From contig OX387194.1 of NCBI GenBank assembly GCA_947561395.2, positions 13,068,048-13,132,047 on the forward strand: a stretch of DNA of 64,000 bases, given 5' to 3'. The notes beneath the pieces were generated by a model, which was given only the letters and a program-made list of their open reading frames with translations, ran no database searches and was not told where the DNA came from. Both the position numbers and the translations under genes were made by a program. This document shows, piece by piece, positions 21,570 through 32,970 of this stretch. Position 1 is the first letter of the stretch; each line of letters opens with the position of its first letter. Source of the DNA: Buxus sempervirens. Its lineage: Eukaryota > Streptophyta > Magnoliopsida > Buxales > Buxaceae.

Positions 21570-23343
21570 GGGAAATTTACAACAACACTCCCTGAGGTTT
21601 GGCGAAAAGGCACGGACACCCCCTGTGGTTTAAAAATAATCACTTATAACCCTCAAGCTTCTCAAAACCGTCGCTTGCTGCCCCTACCGTCAATTTAAGT
21701 GAAACGCTGTTAACTTTAAAATTTTAAAAGACAAAATTGCCCCTTCTCCCTTCAAGAGATGCTCTCCTCTTCTGCAAAGGAAAACACCTTCGTCCCTAAC
21801 CCACCTGGAGGGAGCGACCATTGCCGAGTTGTGGCTTCAGGCGATTCACGCGCAGGTGCCAACGGAGATTACTTCTGAAATCGAGTATTGAATTGAGGAG
21901 CTGAGTTTGTTGTTTCTATTCCGATGATGGGAATCGATCTATGTTAATTTGTGTAGAAATTGTTTGCTTGGTGAAGGTTCTTCGTTGTTTTCTGCACCAC
22001 TTCAATCTAAGGCCTCATTCAGTTCGTTCCTCTGTTTTTTCCTACTCAACGGCGTTGCTGGGATGTAGAGACTCAGTTCATTTTCTCCCGAGTCGCTACT
22101 CTGTTTTTAGATCTGGTTGAATAGTTGCATTGCCATTTTCGTCGATCTAGGGTTTCGGACGCACGTTTATTTCTGTAGATTCGTTTCATACTTCACAGGC
22201 TCCGGCGCCGGCACCCCAAACGGGGGACGATTCTTCCTCTCCAATAGCAAATTTGATAGCAACATCTCATCGATGTCGAAAACCCAGGCATCCTTCCCTT
22301 CGCCGATGACCTAAACAGTTCTGGCAAAAGTTAGTGAATCCTTCACCACTACATCGGAACCCGACACGTACCAAACGCCGGCCACGCAGTCTTGATTTGA
22401 ATCAAGACCCTTATCGGGAATCGTCTTCCACAAGCCCATGTCATTTGTCTCTATTGAGAATCTCCTATCTATGAGGTGGCTCAACATTTAAACCGTCGAT
22501 TGAAAGAGGCTATGCAAAGGCTGCGAAAGGAGCTTCCATTGACTAGCACCATCGGCTACCTTCACCTACGTCAATGTTTACTTAGTCGAGTACTCCCTCA
22601 TCAGCCATGCCAAACATCATGGTAATTAACTATCTAAAAATATTCAATTTTGGTGTTTGGTAATAAGGACGTGTTGAATGTCTTTGATTTTCTTCAATTT
22701 GCAGGATTCAAGCATCCGCTCAAAGCTTGTTGCGATCATGGCGGAAAGTACAACTAAAATAGAATTGTGGGATGTGACGGAAGGGTTACAATGGACGGGA
22801 AACAGATCTTACTAGGGAAGTCATGCCAAGCCGTCCGCTGCCATTAACTGGGATGGTGTTCACTACACAATACAGAAGTCGCGAACAGGTGGATCTTCCA
22901 TCGAATTGTTGATGGATCATACTCTGACCCACCAATTCCTCAAAAATGACCTGTAATAGGCAGGAAACCCCGTTGAATCACTTCATCCATGTTGGGATAG
23001 GAGCAAATAAATTATAGGGATCACAGCTGTAAATGGAAATGGAGGACAATTTACCTGCGTATTTTGACTGTAATGGTCGTCTCCACGTTCAACTTGCTTC
23101 AGATTGCTTAGTGACGAAGGGTTTTTAGTTGGAGAAGAAAACTAGAAGAGTACGAGTGTCTAGGAGGGGAGGGTATTTTTGTCTTTAAAAATTAGAAAGT
23201 TAACACCGTTCCACGTCAATTGACGGTAGGGGTAGTGATTGCCGATTTACAAAAGGTTGAGAGTTATAAGTGATCAATTTTAAACCACGGGGGGTGTCCG
23301 TGCCCTTGAGCCAAACCTCAGGGGGTGAAGCTGTAAATTTCCC
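21570..23343. mobile_element. Mutator-type element (Pack-MULE) of 1.77 kb
   Basis: Long terminal inverted repeats start GGGAAATTTACA and continue with CCTGAGGTTTGGC and GGCACGGACACCCCC, extending over roughly 100 bp or more. A perfect 9-bp target duplication TTTTTTTTA lies at 21561-21569 and 23344-23352. No transposase is present. The interior carries part of a GDSL esterase/lipase gene and other unassigned GC-richer sequence. It is inserted in the pararetrovirus fossil. Confidence 0.88.
22469..22953 (+). pseudogene. Captured GDSL esterase/lipase gene fragment
   Basis: The plus strand encodes YEVAQHLNRRLKEA followed by RLRKELPL at about 22469. An intron-like gap with donor GTAATT (22622) and acceptor TTGCAG (22704) follows, and then FKHPLKACCDHGGKYN. 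Further on come NWDGVHYT and a FHRIVDGSYSDPP-type ending. These are the C-terminal blocks of plant GDSL esterases, including the block with the catalytic Asp-x-x-His (DGVH). Stops and frame changes are scattered, and the N-terminal GDS block was not found. It is non-functional, and the intron shows capture from genomic DNA rather than from mRNA. Confidence 0.78.
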
Positions 23344-24574
23344 TTTTTTTTAATGTTTTGTTTGATTTGTTTAATTAATTGTTTATCCTGTTCTGTCCAA
23401 ACAAATTTTTTATCTTTCTTTAATTTTTCTATTAAAGGCTTCTCTGTTTGAGAAAGATTTTTTATAAAATTTCTGCTATAATTTAATAGTCCTAATAATT
23501 GTTAAAGTTGTTTCTTCTTAGTTAATTCTTCAAGAAACTCTTTGATTTTACTATAATATGTTCTTGTAGTTTTATTCCTTTTTGGTTTAAAACTATTCCA
23601 AGAAATTCAATAGAATCCTTTTCTACTTCTATTTTCCTAGGTGATAAAATAATTCCATGTTTTTGGAATTTTTCACAAAGTAATTCTAAATGTTTCTTAT
23701 GTGTTTCTAAGTTTTTTGAAAACACAAAAATATCATCAATATACACAACACAAAATTCTTTAAGGTGATCTTTAAAGATTTGATCCATCTGTGCGCACCC
23801 CGATTTCGGGCCGCACGACGAGGTGCATGCGAAGTGGTGCTCGCCTCGGGACTGTTTTGGAGTCGCCACTGCCTGAGAGGTGCAGGCAGACACAAAAGTG
23901 GCACCTATCCGGGCCTAATTATTCTGGTCTGCGGCTTATTAGAGTTCTGAGTAAGTTCTCAGTTACGTCTAGGGAAGCCCGAAGACGCCCTAGCCCGCCC
24001 CGTCGATTGACAGGTCCCGTGGGTCTCCTTGGTCTTGAGTCAACTTAGTTTTCACCCAATTCCTAAGCCAGCATGCACACTTATTTGGTCTGGTGGGTAC
24101 CATTGATGGTGTGGGTCCCCTTTTTATTTGATTTTATCTTTTTATTAAGTTAGTGAAGTGGGTCTGGTATGGGCCCTGTTGGAGGGCCCAGTGGAATCCA
24201 TGTTGAGCTTAAGTCAAGCCCAAGGCCCAGTCCGGGTTATTGGGTAACCCTTATTGGATTATGGCTATTTGGTTTAAAGATTTATTTATATTTACAAAGT
24301 TAGTGGATTGATGTCTTTTAGGGCCCAATGGGCTTGGACTTGACCCATGGGCAGTTAATCATGTGACCTTTAGTCCGTTTATCAAAACGGGCTTTGGTTA
24401 GGCCAGTTGGGATGTGGGCCCCATTGGAGGGCCCAATAAGCCTTGGTGGGCCCACTTAGGCCCACAGTCTCAAGAATTGGCTTGGAATTATCCAAGAAGC
24501 CCAATTGGTCGGGTCAAGTTTAAATGGGTAGGATTGGGTCCGAAAAATTAATTTTTTAAGTTATTTACAGTCTT

Positions 24575-24680
24575 GACCGTATTTAATTCACGGTCTGGTC
24601 AGAACCGTAATTTTAATACGATTCAGGCTAGACCGTAGGTTAACTACGGGCACGCCTGGACCGCTCTGAGTTTACGGGCG
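24575..24680. repeat. Four palindromic units, 28-bp register (E1, first array)
   Basis: Units start at 24575, 24603, 24631 and 24659. The first has arms GACCGT and ACGGTC. The same array is in copy E2 at 58424-58532, with changed arms. Confidence 0.75.
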
Positions 24681-25468
24681 CAGCTTATTTTGCATGTTTG
24701 ATGCCAAATTCATTTGGGATCAGCTTGGTTAGTTTTCTGGGGACGTCCGGCGTATCCCGTCGAGTTCTTCATGGCCTTCATGACTCTTCATTTGCTCCAT
24801 TTGGCTTATAAAGCCATTTCTTCTTCCTTTATGTTTCACCGAGGAAACAAAGCCTTCTTCTTAATCGTTCATGGCTGTTCTCAAAGGGGAGAATAGGGGA
24901 GATTACAGGGGATGATTCATGGAGGATGGATTCCTCTTGTCCTTCCAAATGGATCCATTGAATGGATCTTATGACAATTTCATTCTTTCTCTGGAATTTC
25001 CTCTTTCTCTTTTCATATGGACATTCAAACTTGCATAGAGGAATCTTATCAACAATAGACTAAAGGGTTAGTAGATAATGTAATAAAGCAACAGAAATTT
25101 AACATTCTTTAAATAAAGAAGTTTATGTATGTATTGAAATGGAAGTTAAAAGAAAACATTACCACACTCTTATTTCTTTGTTTAGATGATATTGAGGTCC
25201 TCCAATGATTTTGGCGGCGCTTCCGCGTCCTCTGAGTTTTCTTAGGATGATTTTGAAAGAGGTTTGTTGAGGTGGAATTGAATGAAGGTTAAAAGAGAGG
25301 GATTAGGCATGGTTTAAGTAGGATGGGGGTATTTTGGGTATTGGGCATGGTGACAAATGGGCAGAGTTTGGTTGCAGAAAAGTCGAGGATGGAGAGGGGG
25401 GACGGCCTAGGGGACCTGCTTGTTCAAATGAGGGGGGTGGCCTCTCTATTTATAGGCAAAATTTTCGT

Positions 25469-25683
25469 GCCCGTATTTGAAGTACGGGCATGCCTTGCCC
25501 GTACTTCAAGTACGGGCGTGCCTTGCCCGTAATTCAAATACGGGCGAAAAACGCACATTTTCAAATCTCGCAAAATCGGCCGTACGGGACGCGTGTCCCG
25601 CCGTACAGCGACGCGCGTCCCCTTCTAGAAGCTTGCCCGTATTTGAAATACGGGCATGCCTCGCCCGTACTTCAAATACGGTC
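25469..25683. repeat. Five 21-bp palindromes, 28-bp register (E1, second array)
   Basis: Units start at 25469, 25497 and 25525, then 25635 and 25663. The arms are GCCCGTA and TACGGGC, and the second unit is a perfect 21-bp palindrome with one central base. A separate GGGAC/GTCCC dyad lies between the two groups. On the minus strand the array lies just upstream of the TATA box. Confidence 0.88.
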
Positions 25684-26923
25684 CAGCACGTTTTTAAAAT
25701 GTTGGATTTCAAATGCTTTATTAAATTTGATTTATTTAAAGATTTTTATCCGATTTTTTGATTATTATATTATAAAACGAGATTCTTTTATTAAAATATT
25801 ATTAAAAAATACAGATATGATTTATTTATTTATTTAATTCATTTATTCTGCTTTTTGCTGCTGTTTTGCCATATGGGCAGCTTTCTTGAAACTTCAACTG
25901 CCCATAACTTTTCCGTCTGATGTCCGATTTCAGCAAATTTGATGTCGTTGGAATCGGCTCGGAATCCACTATCCACTGGGATCAAATTGGGCAGTTGAAT
26001 TGGGGTCGAGCAAAAAGTCAACTTTCGCTTCCCCAAAAGTTTGACCGGCTCATATCTTCCTCATCCGGACTCCGATTCTGGCAAACTCAGTTGCGCTAGA
26101 ACCGTGTCGAAATGCTCTTTTCAATGAGAGGAAGTTTGATGGCCAATTTTCTTTGGATCAAAAAGTCAAATTTTGGCCCCCTCAGGGTTTGACTTTTTAG
26201 TTGAAATTTTCATTTTCTGCATTTTTTGGGGTGCAAAAATCAGGTGCTAACACCATCCATCTTTGGAAGATCTAAGGTGCTGTATTTAGTCCAAAGGGCA
26301 TTACTGTCCACTGATAATGTGATAATGTCTTCTAGGTGTGCTAAAAGCAGTCAATGATTTTGACTCTTCATTCAACTTTAATTGCCAATATCCAGACTTA
26401 CAATCAAATTTGCTGAATATTGTAGATCCCTTAATTTGATTAATTAAGACATCTTTTCTCGAGATAAAATATCCATCAAACTCTAATTGTTCATTGAGGC
26501 GTTTATAGTTGATTAGCATTCTCGCCTTTCCTCTTTTAATCTCTGAATGGTTTCTTACCATAAAGGCTGGACTAGAATGAGGACTTCTGGTTTCTTCAAT
26601 TAATTGTTTTTTTAACAATTCTTTTAATTGAATATCAAATTCATCTATATCTTGTTTAGTATAGATCATGGGTTTGACTCTAATAATAGGGTAATTTGGG
26701 TATTAACTGTCAGCTAGAAAGAAGGAGACGATTGGCTTTATAATAGTATTAAACCCTAATATGATTTAGTCAACTGAGGTATGAAGCTCCAGTGGGGGAC
26801 TAATCTTGGGGTCTAAACATAATTAAGGACGAGGTGCCTGATTGGATCAAATACAATAACTTAAGAATGAAGAGTCTACCATGGTTTTTATTACATGCCG
26901 AAATTGCATGCCTATTTAAAAAT

Positions 26924-27270
26924 GGGAGAATTGGTTTTTAGTGATATTTTTTCGAAAGAATTCATGTTCAGTTGCCTAATTCTTGTTAATTGAGAATTAG
27001 TGATACTTTTTTAAAGAATTGAGAATCAGTGTTATTTTACTATTCATGAAAAAATTCTTCGAAAAATACCCTTAAAAGACTTTGAAGAGCTTTTTACTCA
27101 TTTTGTTACAAGTTTAAAAGTCTTTTGAGGGCATTTTCGGAAGAAATTCTTTATAAACATTAAAATAATACTGATTTCCAATTATTTTTAAAAAGTATCA
27201 CTAATTCTCAATTAACGAGAATTTGATGGCTGAATCTGAATTATTTAGAAAAAAGTATCACTAAAAACCC
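26924..27270. mobile_element. MITE, Mutator-like, family M copy 1 (347 bp)
   Basis: Inverted repeats of about 100 bp contain GGTTTTTAGTGATA at one end and TATCACTAAAAACC at the other. The target duplication ATTTAAAAAT is at 26914-26923 and 27271-27280. Other members lie at 33.15, 35.46 and 40.76 kb. Confidence 0.82.
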
Positions 27271-27309
27271 ATTTAAAAATGGTCCTTATGCATTTTCTAT
27301 AACTTCATT

Positions 27310-28200
27310 TTAGCTCTTGTAAATAAAATAACCTTTGGCGCAGATAATTATTGTTGAAGCCGGTGGCGGATTAAAGAAGAAACAAGATTTATAGTAAGAA
27401 TATAAATGCCGGCTGACTATAAATCAAAGTCTTGTGGGACCTACCATTCATAAGTTATAACCCGTCTATAGGTTGCGACATCCAATGCCGAAACATGCAA
27501 AGTAACAATACAAATAAGGATCCAGAGGAGGACGAGGTGCAAGCACTAGATTACAAATTAAAGTACATTGTTCTAGGTAACAAAGATGGTTATACCTTGA
27601 AAGCATGCTCCCTTCTTTGCCTATAAGTAGAGATCAAAGGACATGGAGCTTAGCATCCCCAAGGACACTGAATACCCAAAAGTGTTTCAGTTTCAAGCTC
27701 TTCCTCATCTTTTTGTGTAGTTGTATTGAAGGCATGGCTCGTAATAACAACTTCCTTATTGGTGTTGTGGTGATTTTGATGCTCATGGCAATCTCAAGCA
27801 ACCCCGCAAATGCGAGTTCTCTATTTGTATGGAGTAAACCAAGTTGCGACCGTACTGATTTTGTGATGTACGACAAATGCGGCTGCTCTAAAATTGAGAA
27901 GCATGGTGGCTTTGAATTCAAATACGATACATACACTGCATTACTGTTCAATGTCGAAGGGTGTCCCGCGCATCCGTTCCCGACTTTGGCCACAAGTGCT
28001 TAGAGTTGTAGTCCATTTGAGTGGAAAAGTATCTTCATCATTTGCCCAGACCATTGATAAGGAATGATAAGATGTTCAGTCAAGTGAAAAAGTATCCTCA
28101 TATAATTTTATGAATAGTCCATATGTCAGAATAAAATTATCTTCATCCCATCTTTTTTATATACTCAATTGACTTCATTTCATTTTTTGGATTTCATCAC
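27310..28200 (+). repeat. Duplicated AMP gene unit, copy 2
   Basis: Upstream phrases (CATCCAATGCCGAAACATG, GGGACCT, CTAGATTACAAA), the leader and the 3' region match 8054-9130. It is separated from copy 1 by the 9.4-26.7 kb nest of insertions. Confidence 0.75.
27734..28057 (+). pseudogene. MiAMP1-like antimicrobial peptide gene, broken copy
   Basis: Same family and same layout as the gene at 8650: signal peptide ending NPANA, then SSLFVW, a CGCSKIEKHGG motif and the later cysteine block. A TATA-like CTATAAGTA lies near 27.62 kb and a polyadenylation signal near 28.13 kb. It looks broken, with about one break, so it is treated as a fossil. The high similarity of coding region and promoter to the intact gene suggests that loss was recent. 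The longer frame with an ATG at 27605 is not used, because that ATG lies upstream of the TATA box. Confidence 0.8.
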
Positions 28201-28587
28201 TTAGTTAGATGTCCTAGAATTCATTTTGTTATAAATGCCTTGATATTACCCAAAAAAAAAAAAAAAGTTATAAATGCCTTGATGATGAAAATGAGAGATT
28301 AAATTTATCTAATGTTTAAAGTGCCATTTTATGGAACAAAGGGAAGATTAATTATTCAGGACACAATATCTAGTACAATATTGATAGAAATCATATTGAA
28401 CTCTATCTAAATGGTAAGATTGCTAAGATTCCTGATGACACTTCTGGATTTTTTCGAGAAAGGAAGAGTATCACAAATACAGTTTCAAATTCTCTGTGTA
28501 GGTCTAATTCTTGTTCTAGTTTTTATGTATATTTCAGATCTTCCTTCCTTCACTATAATGCATAAGTATTCTATGACTGAATGAGGG

Positions 28588-29005
28588 GTGCCATTACCTG
28601 TGTATCAGAATGCTAATAACCTGGAAGTTACCCATGAGATAGATAATGGAGGAACTTCAGGCTGTTTGGGAGAAGAGGAAGAAGATGAGTGGAAAGGGAT
28701 GTCGCAATTATATTGTCAATGTCTCAGGTTGAGATTTGTGATAAAAGAAAAAAAAGGTAATCCCATTCATATTCAAGATGCAGTTGATAGTCTTAAGAGT
28801 GAAAAACAAGGATCAGTGGTTGGCCAAGATAGAGAATTAAATAAGTTAGAATGATTGTTCCACGATAAGAGTTGGGTTTTTAGATTTAGGGCTAGTGAAG
28901 GAAGGACAATAGGTGCACCATGAAAATTATTAGTTTGAATAGTCGAAGCTTGGGAGGATCGAGAAAAATAGTCAGTAAAAGACTTGTGCAACATAATGTC
29001 ACCCA
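28588..29005 (+). mobile_element. LINE fragment around the start of the endonuclease domain
   Basis: An open stretch (28588-28854), Glu/Lys-rich and unassigned, is followed at about 28920 by MKIISLNSRSLGGSRK. This is the typical opening of plant LINE endonuclease (usually of the form ISWNVRGLG). Homology fades after about 29.0 kb, so the copy is severely truncated. Confidence 0.55.
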
Positions 29006-31721
29006 TACCCCTGACCTGTACCATGCAAACATCCTAGGGGACTAAATGGCATAATTTCAGATGTTGCTTTTGCACCTTAAAGCACAGGACCAGCGATGCA
29101 CATCCGATGAATCTGTATTCTGGTTTTCTTCAATGGATGGTTGCTTGGCATGTACCCACATCATCCAGATATCTTCGTCTTCATGACAGCCATAAACAAA
29201 CAGGAAAGGGGTTAAAGGGGTTTGATAAGTTCAATCATGAATATCAAGGAGAAACAAAATATGAAAGGGAAAGAAAAAGAAAGAAGGTGCCTGGATTTGC
29301 AGTTCAACATTAATTTGGATGATGCTGTAAGAGGCTTTTTTTACTTCCATCCCAATCTATTTATACGTAAGATGGATCTCACCAGTCTGAATCCCCATAC
29401 TCATAATGTGAACTCAAGATATCCTTGCATTTAATTAATTTAAGAAAAGGTAATCGAATTTCTATGAGAACAGTCAAACATATCAATCTCAGAGTAAGAA
29501 CTTACAGGTATTTCCGAATCAAAACCCATCTTTCATTTCAACTCTTTTTTCCCATCTTCATCAATGTTGTCTTTAGCACTCACCCAACCACAATTATTGA
29601 TTCCCTTTTAACCCGTGCAAACAATCTTGGTTTACTGTTATTTATTTATTCTTCCATGAAATGGTTTGTCTCTAATCATATTTTTTCCTGTCTTTCAAGG
29701 TTGCCTGATGTTCAATTTGATTATGTATGTCATGTTTGAAAGCAATCAACAAGGGTAATATTCTTGTCTGGCCTCAAGAAAAACAAATTTTATATAAGGA
29801 TGATAAGACAATCAATTAAATTGTTGTATCCTTTTGTAATACATAGCAAACACAATTATATTTGAAAAAATGGTGATGAAGTTAGAAGTATGAAATTTCT
29901 GCCTCCAATTTTATCTTCTCAAATTAATATTAGTTTCCAAAAAGGTTTTTGTTGCATGGTATTGCCTTAAATGAAAACATTCACAAGTAATAATCCAGAT
30001 ACTCTGTGTTATCTGTCAGAAATCATGGTAATATATTTCTATAAGATGTATTCGCACTTTCTATCTCACTGATAACAACCATTGGATATATGAGCTAAAG
30101 AGATGCTGGTTAGGAGCTCCTATCTAGTTCCTCCATTGCCTTTTTGGACTGTCAATGATTACAAGCAACAAATTTTCTCCGCAGGTCAATGATGATTGAG
30201 CATCTGTGCTAATAATAATGAGTTATTATAATCATTCAAAAGTTTTCATCCGGTGCATTCAATTGGAACTTCAATCTTATGCTTACACATTGAACTTCTG
30301 TTTCTTACATACAAACCTTTATTTTATTTCTTTAATTCAAGACTGAACAAAATATGAACAGGGAAATTTTTGTGACAAAATGTCCTATTCAGATAGGATT
30401 GGGCAGAACTCTGTGTACCAGGCCTTCCAAGTTTATGTAAATTACTAGATGGAAAATTATAAGGACTCTTAAGATACAATTTGAGATTATTTAGAAAAAC
30501 CAAGCTGTCATAGCTGAAGATTCAATAAGGGGATTCAATATTTGAAGAATCATGCTCATTAAGTAAAGAACAGCCTCTAGGAATGCAAATTTTGATCTAT
30601 TTCATCCTATGTCAAAAATACAACAAAGAAAGTGTATTAGGAATAAACCCCAAGCTCCATCCACAAACAGCTTAGAAAAGTACATGATAATATACAAGAA
30701 GCAACATGCCAATTAATGATCTGTTTTATATCAGGGCAACCAAACAGATACAGTTCAAGAAAGTTCAGAAAAATCTTTCAGTTGAACATAAGATGGGATT
30801 AAATTGAAAGAGGTAACCAGCTTGTAGATCTGGCAACCAAACAGATACAGTACAGGAAAGTTCATAAAACAACCTTCAGTTGAAGAAAAGCTGGGATTAA
30901 ATTGCAAGAAAAGTTCATCAAAATGACTTTACACTTTCATTGAAATTGATATGAAGATCGAACTAAATGTAGTAGTGGGATATGGTGTAATAGTAAATTC
31001 ATGGGGCTGTCAGCATAGAAACATGAGTTTAACTCTCTGCATCATTCTCTTCAAGTAAAAAGCAGAAGTTTAGGTCTGCTGACAGTCCAACCATCCCAAG
31101 ACTCTACTTCTGTAGGACATAACCACGTTATGGTTATTTTATTCATTTATCCACTGTAACACAATAGAGATTGTAGTTAAGGGGTTCACTGTCAGTACCC
31201 AAGTTGCATAATAATTCCTAAAAATAATGAATTTACCTAGTGAAGGAATTTTTCCGGTTCAAATTTTTTTAATTAACCATTTGTAATACTCTAGTTAGCA
31301 TCCAACTAATAAAATCCTTCAGCTAATTTAATAGATTCTCTCTCAAATTTAATAGATTCTCTCTCTTTGTATTTATGCATTTATATAACGTACAGAAATA
31401 TATAGTGATATCTGCAATGAAAATGGAGAAAATCAACTAAGCAAACAAGGAGCAAGAACTTTCCATCACAAACTTCATTATGAGTTTGAATTAACAAATC
31501 CATACATGAAAACCTAAGGAAAATGGTAGAAACAAATAGTGTCTATAGTTGAGTTTTTATCCTGTATTCACTATTTACAATTAACAAATCAATGTAAATC
31601 ATCCTGTAAGACTATGAAAGAGAATGGTAAAGGATTGATTCAGTAGAAATATAAGAAGCAGACCTCCTCTACATAAATCTAAATCAAAAAAGAAGTCCTT
31701 GGTGATTCTGAATCTTCATAG
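29006..31721. other. Long region without a recognised gene
   Basis: Low-GC sequence with short frames that match nothing I recognise. A 97-bp tandem duplication occurs at 30735-30912. It could include an untranslated or non-coding transcript, but there is no direct sign. Confidence 0.4.
30735..30912. repeat. Tandem duplication, 97-bp period
   Basis: GGCAACCAAACAGATACAG starts at 30735 and again at 30832. Similarity continues for about 80 bp with roughly 15% difference. Confidence 0.8.
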
Positions 31722-32804
31722 CTAACCTCTTGCATGGATAGCAAGATTTGGTATCCCTTTTGTAGATTTCTTGCCTTGCTGACGCTGCACTGTACCTTGT
31801 GATGCCCGTTTAGATTTTTTGGTCATCTGACAACTAGTACTTGTAACAGTAGTGATAGAAATTGTATCCAATCCAGTGACATCTGCCTTTGATTCTTCAA
31901 TCTCTTCGTCATCTGCTGCCACGAATGGATGAAACAGGAGCATCTCAGCTGTCCACCTGAACATAGGATTCCTCACAAAACATCTCTTCAAGAAATCTTT
32001 TCCCTCTTCCGACATCTCACTTGGTATTTCTGGCAGTTTGCCTCCAGACCCTATATGGAACAGAAGCTCATCAACATCCAAGTCTCCTACTGAATCCCAT
32101 ACAGGCTTTCCATTAACCATCTCTGCCACAACACAACCAAGAGCCCATATATCTGCCCGAGATTCCTGTACATCATCAGCAGCACATTCTGGTGACATGT
32201 ACAGAGGAGTGCCTTCTTTGATGGGAGTCACCTTCCTCCTCTTATCCTGTTCAGTATTCTTAGCCAATTGAAAATTGGTAATCTTCGCAAAAAACTTATC
32301 AGCACCATTATCACACCCTAAAGAACAATGCAACGAATTGGGCACAAGAACAATGTTCTCTGGCTTGATATCACAGTGAACGAATCCATGCTGATGAATA
32401 TGATTTAGCCCTTGAAGAATCGACCTGGTATAGCACCTGATTTGTGATTCTGGCAACCCACCGTTCGATTTCTTAATCTGATCAGCTAGGGTTCCTCCTG
32501 ACCCAAACTCCAACAACACATTGTAGATCTCTTGATCGTTCTCAGCAGTGGAAACCTCATCATAATAACAGCGAATCACGTGCGGATATTCTCCAAGGAC
32601 GCTAAGAACGATTCTTTCCTTTTGAAGCTCACAAGATCGAGAGTACTCGGCAGACTTCACGACCATTACAGGAGGAAAATAGCTCTGACGCGTCCGGGGT
32701 TTCTTTGTTATGGCTAAAGAAACAATCCCACCGCATCCTCTTCCGATCGTTGCACCTCTTTTCCAATCCCTTCCTTCGCTCTGCAACAACAGCTCTCTCT
32801 TCAT
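31722..32804 (-). CDS. MAPKKK (MEKK-type) protein kinase, probable pseudokinase
   Basis: A 360-residue intronless protein. The kinase domain spans about residues 14-294: glycine loop IGRGCGG (20-26), VMVVK with Lys50 as the ATP-binding lysine, HCDIKPEN (143-150) with the catalytic Asp145, SPE (204-206) in place of APE, and DIWALGC (218-224). The layout and the HCD motif fit the short MAPKKK17/18-like plant MEKK group, which feeds MAP kinase cascades in stress and ABA signalling. The odd point is the DFG site, which reads NFQ (177-179): the Mg2+-binding Asp is Asn and the Gly is Gln. Classical phosphotransfer is therefore doubtful and a scaffold role is possible. The C-terminal tail (295-360) is Ser/Thr/Lys-rich and probably disordered. 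The start is the first ATG after a plain leader. The nearest neighbour is a MITE, and there is no operon-like context. Confidence 0.9.
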   Translation of the reverse strand: MKRELLLQSEGRDWKRGATIGRGCGGIVSLAITKKPRTRQSYFPPVMVVKSAEYSRSCELQKERIVLSVLGEYPHVIRCYYDEVSTAENDQEIYNVLLEFGSGGTLADQIKKSNGGLPESQIRCYTRSILQGLNHIHQHGFVHCDIKPENIVLVPNSLHCSLGCDNGADKFFAKITNFQLAKNTEQDKRRKVTPIKEGTPLYMSPECAADDVQESRADIWALGCVVAEMVNGKPVWDSVGDLDVDELLFHIGSGGKLPEIPSEMSEEGKDFLKRCFVRNPMFRWTAEMLLFHPFVAADDEEIEESKADVTGLDTISITTVTSTSCQMTKKSKRASQGTVQRQQGKKSTKGIPNLAIHARG

Positions 32805-32970
32805 TTTTTCTTGACGTTCAGGAAAATCCGAATTTGGAGATGAAAATTGAAACCCACTTGGGATCTTCGGAGTCTTAACCAGAAAAAAACCCTAAACCTA
32901 AGATTCTGAAATAACAATCAACTCACAGAAACCTAACTTGTAAGAAACAGAGAGACGCGACTAGCGTCTC

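Larger units (their letters stand above)
23790..26252 (-). mobile_element. Solo LTR, family 2, copy E1 (2.46 kb)
   Basis: Ends are TGTGCGCACC and GGTGCTAACA, flanked by perfect CCATC target duplications (23785-23789, 26253-26257). The TATA box TATAAATA reads on the minus strand at about 25448-25455, so the LTR is in minus orientation. It has two arrays of 21-bp palindromes in a 28-bp register, and the GTGGCGACTC box near its minus-strand 3' end (about 23.86 kb). It splits the reverse transcriptase region of the pararetrovirus fossil. Confidence 0.9.
14695..26700 (-). mobile_element. Endogenous pararetrovirus (caulimovirid-like) fossil, split by nested insertions
   Basis: Minus-strand blocks are seen at about 26258-26700, 23353-23784, 20437-21560 and 14695-15176, between the insertions listed separately. 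Parts seen are the N-terminal part of reverse transcriptase with a GYWQLKL-type motif, the RT active-site region with CVVYIDDIFVFS, and an RNase H part (LILETDASD and NELNYIIYEKE). A viroplasmin-like patch (NGYSGSCFKGYSTWEEA) follows, and then unassigned coding-like sequence. The YIDDI context, RNase H and viroplasmin-type motif point to Caulimoviridae rather than an LTR element, and no LTRs belong to it. It is heavily broken. It predates all the insertions in it, so it is the oldest layer here. Confidence 0.75.

Noticed and set aside
25469-25683. Regularly spaced short repeats resembling a CRISPR array
   Set aside because: The units are palindromes with very short spacers, lie within an LTR with target duplications, and the genome is a plant nucleus.
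27605-27733. Upstream ATG that would lengthen the second AMP-like frame by 43 residues
   Set aside because: It lies upstream of the TATA-like box, and the added part has no similarity to the intact paralogue. The family start at 27734 is preceded by a conserved leader.
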